Source: Tomocerus qinae
Lineage: Eukaryota; Arthropoda; Collembola; Entomobryomorpha; Tomoceridae
Assembly (NCBI GenBank): GCA_020055645.1
Contig: CM034549.1
Span: 27,425,930-27,489,929, forward strand
Length of the DNA stretch: 64,000 nt
Direction: 5' to 3'
Positions 45,801 to 58,400 of the stretch are shown in pieces; positions within the stretch are counted from its first letter, which is position 1; each line of letters opens with the position of its first letter. A program made the position numbers and the translations under genes. Under the pieces are notes generated by a model. It did no database searches, was not told where the DNA came from, and worked only from the letters and a program-made list of their open reading frames with translations.

Positions 45801-48800
45801 GTGCGTAGTATCTGACTCGAGTCCTCAAGTAAAATAGCTCACGAAAGTAGTTTCTTAACCATCGAGTCTCTATTTACAAAGAGTAGTTACCCATTTGTTT
45901 GTGAAAGGCTAAGGCTGAAATAAAAACCAGATTCTTATCCCACAGAACGTGCATTAACATTCCTTACTAATGCATTCCGGTCTATTCAAGAAGATTACAC
46001 GAAAAACTACCAAATCTAAAGCACTAATGCCTACTAACCATAAGTACTTTCAAGTTACTAAAATCCTCCTAACTGAAGTGACCCATTTCTACCACTCTCT
46101 TCTCCAAATCTCAGAATAAAAAATTGTTCCAAGAAATGCACTTCCCAAGAAAATCTTAAGTCATCTCTATGCCCGGAATAAGACATTCTGTTATTGACAA
46201 ACACTGAGTTTTGAATTTTGAAAGATTGTCAAATACTGCAATTGTTTTCTTGATAGCACAGCCACATCAAAAAAATTTCTTCCCTAATTTTTAATTTACT
46301 ACTTGTCCAATTAGGTTTATTGGTGTAATTAAAACGTGAATGTGGATGATTTTAGAATTTCGGAATAATTGCAATGGACAATTGCAATGTAAGTAGAGAG
46401 TTGTCAGCAAATGCTGTGTTGTTCAAAGTTTTTGTGGTCCGATGTATTTGTGTATTACACAGTTGAATTTGAATTGGATTAGTTTCAGATTAACTTTAGT
46501 GGTTTATAGGTTTACTGGTGCACAATCTTAAGTTCCCTGGTTGCGTTATAATTCAGTACTAACTACCCACATCCATGAAACTTTCTTCAGGATGAGGATT
46601 TCAATCTGACTTAGCTTATAAAAAGGATTGGGAGATTACCATAAAATTTGCAAAAAGAGCAAAAAGCTGGCTTAGAATGGCTAACTAATCTGTGTAATAG
46701 TTTTCGTACAACTGGAATAGTGTTTTGAGGAAGTCGAGTTACGTTATTCTGGTTCTGATCTTAGATTCGAGATACAAAATGGAAAACAGAATTAATAAAG
46801 CATGAAACGGATGCAATATCAGCTTCATTTTATATGAGATAAGCAGGAAATGCCAATTTAATATGTACATGCATAAGTAAGCACAACAGTACGGCTTAAA
46901 AAATGTTTGTTCCTTCGGCATGAAATTTCATAGGAAACGATAAGGGTTAGTAGTAATATGACAAGGAGCTAAGGACCGTTGTCAAAGTGGGTCTTCTGAA
47001 AAACTTTTTCCGTAGATGATGAGGCGATGCCAAGCCAAGCTTCGTCACATCATGGATCGCATCATATACCATTAACTCAACGTAAAAGTAAAACCGAAGA
47101 CTATAGTCATCTACATACTATCTTGGCCAGAGAAGTTGAATCTGCTCAACGAGTTCGACAACTTATCCATATACTCAGAAGTGTGAGAAAGAATTTTTCG
47201 AAATGAAAATTTCTCTTAGAACAGAAGTTTTATTCATAATAATAGTAACTACTAAACCCACTCAACCATCCGTACAGAGAGTCGAGGGAATAACGAAAAA
47301 CAGGTCTAACGAAACGACTTTCAGTTGCAGTCAAAAACTTCTTTTCAACATTTCAATTCCATTCTTCAGCCTATAGTGTCGGCCAAGCCTGTTTTATACA
47401 AATTCAAACCGTATGTTCATATGACTCATTTTATATTTATTGTGCTGCTTCACTGCATACATGTGTGGGCCAAAGATAAAACTCTAGTATTTGTTATAAT
47501 GACTATTGTGCAAAATAAAAAGATGCCATCGTTTTCTATCACGTTTACACAAACTTATACTAGAAAATTGAAGTCTATGGCAGATCTATTTTCGGTGTGC
47601 TCCCTTAAACTGTCTGTCTACCTCCATTAAAATTATCATTGTATGTAGAATCGGAGGACTAATGTAAAATTAACCATTGTCATTTTTAGTCATAGCCAAT
47701 TTAGAAACTACTTATTACAACACATTTGTCCTACTGCAATAGAGTAGGACACGTACGCCTTGGACACATGTGCTTGCCATTAAATCTACATTACTTGGCA
47801 TGCATCATACTTTACATGCGTGAATAAAAGTTAGGGAATACATCCTGAATGGTAGTACGCTCGATTCCTCGGTAGGCTCTTCTGGTAGCTATCGACTAAT
47901 AGATTTGCAGGCATTCTAGAACTTGATACAAGGCTATTGACATGCTGTTGTCATCCGTTCTCTAACTTAAAAATGTTCTTCTCCTATGAAATAAGACACC
48001 ATTACTGCAAAAAATCAACTGAGAATAGAATGCAATATCAAATTCGATTTACCTACAGGAATCTTATGCGATATACTTAGTATTCCAATTGTCGTTATAC
48101 GTATTTTCACGTTTTTTGGAGAATTATTTACAAAATTAAATAGAGTCGTATACTGAAACAAAGTACTCTAAAAACGTAATAAATCTCAATTGGATGCTCT
48201 GACAGTCTTAGATGGTCTCAGCAATCCCACGGCAAACTGATGAATAAAGCCTAGAACTAGGCTTTAAGTCTCATACGAGGTAACAGCGCAATATTGTCTC
48301 AAAAATTGTAAATACTATGCACTAAAATCATTATTATTACCTAGTAGTACAGATAGTCGAGATAGACACATAAGTATGTGTCTTTCCCATGCTTTGAACC
48401 TATACGAGTTCATGTTGGCGGATTTCATGTTCTTATGTTCGAATGATTGGTATTTTTACTGCCTAATAATAATCTGACAGTGAGTAGTACGCAGTAGACT
48501 GAATTGGCTATTATTTATGACGAGGTTTAAAGCAAGTATGAACATTGACATTTACCTGATTTATCATCCGGCAGTCTCAACCGGGCTTTCATCTCATCAA
48601 TTGTCAAAGCAAGCATTAAAGCTAAAAGGAAAGATTTGACAAGGTAGGAAAGCAAGAGGAAGAAAGTTGAAAATAAGAAACAGTATTGATAATCCAAAAG
48701 ACTTCTTCAGATGACAAGCATGTCTCAGAGTCTTACGTGTCTGTCTTCCTCCAGTCAACTTTTACACACGCTGCTGTTTTTCTCTACTTTTCTCTTTATC

Positions 48801-51800
48801 TCCACCTTTCAGTATTCAGTCCCAATCGTGCAACTAACTTGACTTGCTGACATAAACTGCACATAGCCGAGCACTTCCTTTTCCTACCGATCATATCATA
48901 AGTATGTAATAAATAATGCGTGGTGCTTGCCAGTCACGTCCAGGCGTCTACGCACCCGGCCCCAATTTATTCTCTATTGACTACTTCTCTACACCATGTA
49001 CAAATATCTACAGATTGAATTACCCTTTCGGTTGACAAACTCGACCCCTGAAGGCATTACTATGTATATACACAACATTCTTCTAACTTTTGGGCAAATC
49101 CTTCCATATCTTATGGAAAAAGTGAATTTTTAGTATAAATCTCACTTTAATTACATAACATTTGTTGGAAACTTTCATATTCGGAGCTACTACGTGTGTC
49201 AACTTTGCAAATCCTCTGTGCCTAAGTACGTTTTCCTATTTTTGGCCATGCACCATGCCCAAAAAAATTTCTACCGTATAGATTGCAGAATGGAAAGTTG
49301 TTTTATAAAGTATAGCAAAGGGATATGCAGAAGGCTAACGAAGAAAAGATTTTTTTGGTCTGTAAGTTGAGTGACTAACTATATATTTTGCTTTCTCCGC
49401 GACTTTCTCCTCGGGTGACACTGACTTATATTGGCCACCCACTAAGCTACAGTCATAGATCATTCGGTACGTTTACACTTTTGCTTAGCCGCATTGATTT
49501 TCCCATCGGGAAAGTTGAGCCCGCTAACACTATGTGGTAGGTAGACGTCTGTACACACACATCCATATACAACACAACTCAATTGAGTCCAATTGTCTCT
49601 TGTCGCTTCCCAGTTTCCCACGTAAATATTAGCCTTTGAGTTTGAGTGTATTCCGAGACTATACCACACTCTCCAGGACATTGACAACGGAAACGAGAAG
49701 CCAACTAACTTAACGCAACCTAAACGAACGATAAGGATAAGGCCACTCAAGTAAAGCCGTTCTTGCTTCTTTAATGCATACCTATTGCTTTCCTTCGACG
49801 AAATGAAGTTAATAAATTGCTGGCTAGAGGAAATAAGTAGGAAAATGTGTCTTCGGCCAGACTATCTCCCGAATAAAACCCATCTAAGACATTTATACTT
49901 GTTTACTAGGTTGTAGACGCACACTTAGATTGCGTCAGGTCTTGATTTCCTATCCCCTTGTCTATAGCCATTACAATTTACGCCTATAGCAGTAGGGAAT
50001 GATAAAAGATGAGATTGTTCACGGGTATCACATTGCGCCTTGTACCATTCTTCTCTTATTACAGATACGTATCGCATTTAAGTTGAAATCGATCAATTTA
50101 TTTACTTCCACAGACACTTTCGATACGTGTGCAGTCTCAATTTCAAAGACACAATGGTGTCTTTTGTTCGAATGTATTATGTGCTCTAATAATAGGAAGA
50201 AAGTGGCGAAAGTTAAATAAAAGTGCAGTAACACTTTACAGTTGTTAGCAGGGCTGGAGGGCGACGTTGGGTAAAGAAATAAGGACCCAAGGGTGCCGGG
50301 TGAGTGGAAGGCAAACCAGGAGTCACTCACATTATACATACTACTACTACACTTACCTACTACCGACTTGGGAAATGAATACGGAGAAAGCTTTTATGGA
50401 GATTTATTGTATTCTACCAAATGGCATTTCTAGTGAAAGGAATCTCAACTTTCACATTCTCACATGTACTATTCAACAGTAAATAATGCATAGACACTTG
50501 CAGTAAAGTAAAGCACTATTATGTGAATATAAATAGAAACCTAATGCCTACAAATCTGCATTGGTGATCACAAACCATCCTCACAGCATAATCACTGTAT
50601 AAAATGTCTTAATCAAAACAAATGGCTTTTGCATTTAACCAAGGATGAAAAGGTCATTTCACAGTCATGTACTACTACCATTTATATAGTATACGTGACA
50701 GAATCATCTTTGTAATGACCAAAGTTCAAAGCCCTGAAAGGACCCATCCTTTATCTTATAGTACTATGCATCTTTAATACTATCACAGTGCATAACTGCA
50801 TATTTTTACGCAATATAACTTTGTTAAACCGCTTATTCTTACTTTTCTGCTAGCCTGAGCTTCACTTGTCTTGATATGACTAGGTTTAGCTGTGCTAACT
50901 TAACCTGAAATCTGCTACAGCTGTTGGGTTAGTCGCCTGTGCCGTTGTACATCTGTCTTTGTTTCCTTAGCCACTTTAGCCATATCGTACTGTTGTACTT
51001 TGCAATCTTAAGTGACTAAAGCTGAATTCTACATCCTACTGGGTAAGTACTTGTGTGTACAATGTATAACACGTAACTCAATATAGCGAGGTCAAAGCAT
51101 GTATGGTACACTGAAATAAGTAATGCACCACCCGAAAACTGCTTACAGCTTTCCAGCTTTTACTAATGTAAAGTACACTTTATATGTAATGCAAAAAAAA
51201 AGACTTTTTCGGTTCTTTGAGAGCCATAAGGGCTTACACACGTAATGTAACATCTCTTGGCAATAGCAAAAAATCGAGTCAAGCCAGAATTCCTTATTAG
51301 TACGGGTAGCGTACAGTGTGTGTCCCTGAAATGGGAAAAGTATTTGGATGTCTAGAGAGAGGATGCCAGAACTGAGTTACTGGAGGAAAGGAAAGCAAGA
51401 TAAGGAAGGAAAAGAGGGAAGTAAAAGGCACGGGAAGGAAACGGGAGTTAAGTCTTAGCAGTCAAGTCTTGCTGCTCTTTGTTTTGTTGATTTATTTCTG
51501 AGACAAGACAAGGAAAGCCAGAAGGAAACCAACGCAGCAGAAGCATGGTCGATTGTAACTCGGTATTCACTTGAACTATATAAGCCACTCTAGATAGCTT
51601 ATACTACCCAATTGCGTGACTCTCGTACTTCTATTTGTACATTTAAAGGTAAACCGACTGATGTTGGTAAGCCTCTTGCTGGATACAGCTCAGTACATCT
51701 AAAGACTAAAGCAAATTATTTGATCCTTCGATCAAGAAAAAATTCTACCTAAAGCACTTGACCAGAAATAAAATTTATTTTCTCAGTACTACTGTTAATA

Positions 51801-52451
51801 AAAATGTTATGATCTTTTAAAGTCCAAAAAATCACTAATACACTTAATACTGTATGATGAGTAATGACGTATTTGAGTACTAACCAAAGCAGAACAGATA
51901 TATATAGTTTATTTCAAGAAAGGATTGAAATAGTTTCTGACGAACAACCGAATTTAGGTTCGGTTCACCGGTTGAATAGTTAGTTATAAAGAATAGAGTT
52001 GCCATTAATCGTTTACAGCGCATGGTAGAATGGACAATTACAAAAGTTAGAATTAACGGACCATTGAATGTAGTAATAGCCAAGTCAGTTCACAAAACAG
52101 CAAGAGAAATGAACTCCGTTACGCTACTTTGTTCAGTAATTTGAAACTACTTAACCGTAATATTTGTGTAGACAGATATTTTGGTATTTAGAACTTCAGA
52201 AGAATAAAGTTTACCTGAGCGAATCCCAGCCAATTGAGAGTAGCCCCAACACAAACAAGTCCAATGCCATATCGGTAGGTTCTTTGAGTGCGTCTTTCCA
52301 TAGAGTCGATGAGACTGGCTGTGGAATGATGTCGGTTCCGGTCAGATAACGACATCGACATTTCATGCGGATCTTCAAGACTGTGGTCTCGATCTGGGCC
52401 GCTGTTACTGCCTAACCCGAAATCTCGATCTCCCCGTCGTACTTCAAGCAT
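30858..52451 (-). CDS. Two-TM protein with three PPxY motifs, 3 coding exons over 21.6 kb
   Basis: Exons (minus strand): 52451-52215, 41825-41703, 31658-30858. All introns are phase 0, giving 386 aa. Residues 1-60 are polar (MLEVRRGDRDFGLGSNSG, and SMERRTQRTYRYG before the membrane). TM1 is about 61-79 (GIGLVCVGATLNWLGFA), a short loop crosses the first junction, and TM2 is about 89-109 (YLGVACVISGSFCVCLAMCRW). The long Ser/Asn/Pro-rich tail, probably cytosolic, has PPDY (155-158), PPPY (165-168, then DEAIKL) and PPPY (229-232). PPxY motifs bind WW domains, mostly of Nedd4-type ubiquitin ligases, so an adaptor or trafficking role is likely. TMEM51- or NDFIP-like topology is suggestive, but I do not recognise the orthologue. 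Introns of 10.4 and 10.0 kb are far larger than in the neighbouring genes. The gene may have non-coding 5' exons further upstream. Confidence 0.82.
38623..38826. repeat. 204-bp MITE, PIF/Harbinger-like, with TTA duplication
   Basis: Ends GGTTGGCTCACTTGGGTGTT and AACACCCAAGTGAGCCAACC are exact inverses over at least 20 bases, and matches continue inward. The element is flanked on both sides by TTA (38620-38622 and 38827-38829). A 3-bp TTA/TWA duplication is characteristic of PIF/Harbinger elements. A second inner palindrome, TTTGTGGATCCAAATTG with its inverse, is near 38670-38705. No transposase. Confidence 0.85.
39366..39578 (+). CDS. Candidate small secreted ORF (70 aa), hypothetical
   Basis: This ORF runs antisense inside the PPxY intron. 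It begins MPNRLTVAKLTLMLLPIIGQ, a plausible signal peptide, followed by SELNCSVKTFFEPSYAYT with an N-glycosylation site. It is only 70 codons, has no splice partner that I found and no recognised family. A chance ORF is as likely as a gene or a lone exon. Confidence 0.15.
   Translation: MPNRLTVAKLTLMLLPIIGQCLYGQSIKSELNCSVKTFFEPSYAYTRDLYTPDEFRVYKASFKIITTFKP
41826..52214 (-). other. First intron of the PPxY gene (10.4 kb)
   Basis: Donor CAG|GTAAAC at 52215 and acceptor TTTACAG at 41826. The interval is AT-rich with only short chance ORFs. I see no transposon ends, tandem arrays or RNA genes. Confidence 0.65.
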
Positions 52452-55400
52452 TTTGATTTATCGTTTACTTTTGGCTTAGAACCGGATTTTTGCAAGGCCT
52501 TGTTACTAGTATACAATTTTCTCTATTTCCTTAAAAAATGACTTCTGTTGAATGTGGAACGGATTACTGGATGTTTCGGTGAATTTATATTCGCATTTAT
52601 ATGTAATGGTCTTTCCTTCAATAAAAGCGATTATTTCTGTATTATGAACAATTCTATCTTTTCACAATAATGGCATGTCTTGTCTCGGTTTGCTTTTGTT
52701 AGTCAAGACCGTTGAGTCCAGATTGATAATACGATGAAAAGATTTGGGATTCTTTTCTTCAGATTTGATGCGGTCTGTTGTACCCTGGTTTTCTCCACAG
52801 CTTTTGGCCTTGTCTAGTCTCCCTCGTCGTCAGTGAGTAATCGGGTGCAATATGTATTTGAGTACTGGGAAAATGATTTTCTCTCTTTGTTTGCTTCGCT
52901 CTTATCTTCTTCAGTTACTGTCAACGTTATTTGTTTCAGCTAGCTGGCCTCTTTTCTTTCAACAACTCCAACATCTAAATCGATACAAGAAACAAAATTA
53001 ATTTTACCCCATGTGTATCTAATTCCCTGGAAAAGAACATTATTGTCAGAGTTTCTTTCAATACACCACTTTCTGCTGTGCCATTTAATTTATAGTACTC
53101 TGTTACATAATATCTTAAGATCTCTGTTAAATAAGGTATTTACAACCAATTATCCTCATTAAACAATATTAATATTATACAAGAGTTACGTAATTTTAAT
53201 AGCTACAAACTAGCCTATGAGTTAAACGATATTAAAAGTTGAGAAAAACTAAACAGACAAGTATACCTACTACTTCTACTTTTATAGTTTGAAGTGTCTA
53301 CAATTCTTACATTAAATAGTGGTATTGAGTAGTAAGAAAGAAAGGAAAAATCAAGAAGAACAAAGATTCTAAGTATATTTGAACTACACTCAGTAGTTGG
53401 AGATAAATCCTAGCCAAAAGTTACTCTCTACACAAGAAATGTCATGTCATCCACCAATAGTGTCTCATTCTCAAGTCATGCAAACCCAAACGAACTTGAT
53501 TGTATGAAAGTACCATTACATTTCAGTATGTTTGCAAATGTGCGTATACAACCCAATCCAAACATAAAACGCTTCTCACAGTAAAACGAACACAAAGGAA
53601 GTTAATAAAATGAAAGGAAATTGAAAAGTTCTCAACAGACTAGCATTCCAAGTTTCTACTCAAAATCTTCCAAGCTCAATTTAATTTAGGAAATGTATTA
53701 TTCTAACAAGTACATTTCTCAATGATCAAAGAAGAATGTAACAAGAAACTTGTTAAAAGATTATGCATTGGCTATCTTGAATAATTATCAAATGTTTTAC
53801 TCATTGACTATTATAGTAGTAATCGCTGTATATACTTCTATGATTATTACGCACAATGCTACAACAATCAACATAAAGTTGCATACGCCAACTTTTCTTT
53901 ACTGTATCGTTAATAATTACAATTAGGTAATACAAATAAAGTAAATCTTTGTCGTGTTTGAATATTCGTCACTGCTAAACTTTATACACTCAACCAAAAC
54001 TCCAAATCAGCTGTCTAGTTAACGTTAAATTGAAAATGCCATACCTAGTCGATCTTCCTCATTTTTAATGAACATTTTCGTTATCCTTTACTGCGTAGCA
54101 TATTTTTGTCCATGTATATAACATTCTGTTTCGTACCACATCAAGACGTAATCAGGTCGCTCTAAAAACATTCGATAGCTGTATATAATTTTATGACGTC
54201 TAAGTCAGAAATTTCATTACAACTGATTAGAAGAAAGCAGACGTAGCGTTTAATGACAATATTGGATCACAAACTAAATATAGCAAGATAAATATAACGA
54301 TGGCTCTAATTTCTCATCTCATCCGAAAATCTGACACAGAAAAACACAGACTGGGGCTTTACTCTGACGACGAGCGTATAATAATACTGAGATTCCTCAG
54401 GGAGGAAATATATTAAACGTTGTATTTTCGCAAGTCAAGATTCTTGAGTAACACCAAGTTAATGATATTGCTCTTCTCGTCCAGCAAATTTTGATTTCAC
54501 ATGACAAGTTAAAGTAGAATGAAGGACTGGAGGCTTGACAGGGTCTTCTAGGGAAGATAGCTTAATTAAGTCCTTAGTTCTTTCAGTAATAATCCCCTAT
54601 GATGAACATGCACTTAACACTTCCTGATTTCTCCTATAGTTTATCCTATATAGACGCTGCCGCCTTCTCCCTAGTCAATTCTTGACAAATCAACTTGACT
54701 TTTCATGTAGGCACAATCATCAACCCATTTCAACGAAATTGCCTACTCAGCTTTTATTTTCATTCATCCATTTCATTCATGAGCGAAGCCGTCTCTAAGC
54801 TTCCTTCCTTCCTGACCTGTCTTCAAGTTAATAATGAACCAATAGCGATCTAACAGAAACAGACACTTACAAATGAGGCAAAGATGAAAAAACACTTCTT
54901 TGCAAATATATCCTCTGCTTTCATTCCATATAAAACCACGAGAGCATTGAATGCCAAACTAAAATAGATCTCTTTAGAAGAATTGGTTTTTAACATAAAA
55001 GAAACCAGCTTTTGATAAATGGAAAGCTAACTATGTACCCAACTATAAAAGCCCATCTTCTTTCCAAGTATTTACTTAGGCATTATTCTACTTAGGAGTA
55101 GATACCAGATATAGTAAGGGTTCATTGTTTGTTGCATCAACCCTTGCTTTCATCCTCTACTATATAGCACTACACTGGATAATTGTGTACACCCTGGAGA
55201 TCTTTTCAATGTTTTGTGCGCATCATTACTTTATCTTCTTATCCATTCTTTCCTTTGCCTCTCGACTAGTCGCAAAAATATAAAAATCCACTTTGCCATA
55301 AAAACTTTTTTAGTTTGTCCTGATAAGATAAACTCCACGGTGGAAGAAAGATTTGTAGTCATCATGCCAGAAGCCACTTCATTATATTTATGGTTCCTGA

Positions 55401-58400
55401 ATTTTAATGAACCATTACTGTTGCTTTGAGCAATCGCTTTACAATTACTTTTTTCCTACGCATGGAAGATTTATGTGCACTCTTCCGTTCTTCCTATACT
55501 AAGTATACATTTTACAAGTTTAGTTTCCTTTTTACTATTTGTAGAAAATTAATACTCCAGTGGTCATTGGTTAAAACATTCAGGTACTTTGATTCATAAA
55601 ATAAAATAAATATAAAATAGGGCAGAATGATGTTGTTTGCAAAATGATATAAGGTTTATTAATTTCCTTACATTGTAATTTTATTACAGGTAGACAACAA
55701 CAAGGCAACAATACTGATAAAAGTGAGGTTTACTGAAAGTGAGGTTGTCAGTTTGGATATGAAAGAATGAGATCAGAAATGTATGTGTGAATGTTCAACT
55801 AGGGTCAATATGACGAAGTCAAAGACAAAACAGCCTGAGACTTTATCCCCTTATGGTTACAAAAAACCCATCTAAATTAGTAATGCAGAAATAACAAAGT
55901 AATAACATCCTCCCCATAAAATTAATTTTAGAGATGCCATCATTACTTCGTCATGACCAGCATGTTCTCCAATCTTTATAACGACCCTATCTATCAGATT
56001 AGCTTATTGGGTTGTTTCTCGTGCTCTAAACACTATTAATTAACAACCGTTGTATGCTTTTCTATCTTTTAGGGAAGAAGTAGTAAACGCTAATTTTGTT
56101 ATGGTAAACATGCTGCATGCTCAAAATCTTCAAGGTAATATCATAAAAAGCAGCTATCCACGAAATATCATTCATTGCAGTTTCTATGTCGTGTATTAAA
56201 CAAACAACTTAGTAAACGACGCAATTAACTCCATTATATATGTGCGCCAGTAGGTAATGCCACATAGGCATGATCTAATAATAAAAGGCAATAGTAATAA
56301 ATGTACTCTAAACAGGTAATATCGTGCTTAATTACAAATACTGTCACCGTTATTAATGCAAACACATGGGCGACACAAAATAAATGATTGAATTTTACAT
56401 CAGCCCCTACTAGCTCTGTTCTTGTAACTGCATCATTAAAATTTATAATTACAAGAACCATATCCTAAAGTTACTGGCTAAAAAGTTTAATCCCTAAGAA
56501 AGAAGCACAAGAAAGTAATAACCCTCCGTCTTTCATCCACATGATTCCATTTTTAAATTAAAAGCTACGGGAAAAATGTAAGATAGGAATTTAGAAGGAT
56601 ATACGAAATTGTAATTTCCCTTTGAGACGAGGAACGGCAAAAACTACCGCACATCATGTAAATTGCATGGCGGAATACCGGACATTAACATTAAGACAGA
56701 CAATATAGTACTTATTACATGGTTTAGGATTTAATTATATAGACAAGCAAAGACCTTGGTATTCCTGAACTACATAATTAGAAAAGTGAACACATTTCAA
56801 TTTTACCTTTTTTCATATTGAAATATTTTGTAGCTAAAGCTGTTTGGTACAAACCTAAAAAATTATAAACCTTACCAATTTGTGAATAAGAGAAGTATTT
56901 TTAACAATTGCCACATTGTTAAACCACGTTGGAAAATTTAACCTGAATCTGCTGCCATAAGCCAATAATATGGCAATAAATAAATGTACATATCGGCATG
57001 CAATATAGGTAATACCTTTGTGTGGAAAATTATGTAGAATATAGAGTAAAGAAGTTGAAATATAATTCATGCTTGGAGGAAAGTAATGCTAAAAATGAAG
57101 AAGTGTTGTTAATGTATATTTAGAAATGCCGAAACGGAGAAAAAATTGGATTTCGACATGGAGGAATAATAAAATATTTGCGAAATGCTCGCTTTGATAA
57201 TTAATTCCAGATTACGTAAGCGTTGGCAGAATCCTAAGACTGGTTTTCTATCAGCGTATAATATATTTAGAAATCATCGAGTGTGGAGTAGAAATAAGTT
57301 TTTTAAACGACCAGGACACGATAGAATTTGAAAGAATAAATACAGCGTGTGAGGCTGTCGAATGCAATAAGGAAAGTATTTTCAGGATTCACTCTTTCTT
57401 GGAGATCATTGTACTATTCTGGTGTAATGTATTGTGGTTATTTTCTATAGGCTCATCTTGGCTCTTTTGTGGAGATTTTCTCTAATACCAAATAATTCTC
57501 CACTACTAAATCTAACATAGAGGACATTAGTAGGAGTGTTTACTACACTAACTACCTATGTAGAGCAAAAGTTATAGTAAATCCGAAGTATAATGTTTAT
57601 ATAGCTCAAGATAGGAATTATAATGATTTATAAATGCGAATACATATTGACACTATACTTTAACTAAACCACGATGATGAAGTATACATCTAATATATCC
57701 GTAAAATGCGATAGGTAATGCAAGCTATTTTATCGTTCACCAAGCCAGAAAAAATAGCGTGATGAAGCACTACCTCAATTTATTTGACGTAAGCCTTGGT
57801 CTGTTCTGGAATGGAATATTAACAGTCAGCAGGATATCATGTCTGCTCATGACTTTTTCTGCGTAGAGCATTTGGCAGATATCAAATAGGCATTTCTTAT
57901 TATGAACTGTATTTACATACTACAATCACTATTAAAACTTGGAGATCATCATTCTTCCTTCTCCATTCTTATTCTTGGTAATAATTTACTGATTACAAAG
58001 GAACTACAGCTATCTAATTATTAACAAATGTCATACAATAATCAAGTGCACCATTACAATGTAACATACAATTAAATATAGTTCATGGGTCAGGCTGATA
58101 TACAATCTATCTTGTGGCTAGATTCGTTTTAATTAGTTTTTCCGTGTAATTAAATATTAGTAATTATCATTTGGTCGTGTTTCAACATTTCTTTCCTTAT
58201 TTTTCCACAAAGCAACATTTACCCTTGTTCTGTTTTGTTTGGGTGCATAAATGTATGCTTAGAATGATAAACAGGAAATGAGTAGCATTTACTATGTAAC
58301 ATTACTTGCTCTTTATATACTAGTTGGTAATATACAAAGCTATACACAAAATAATATATACCTACTATACAAATGATCACCAGAAGCACATTTACTATGA

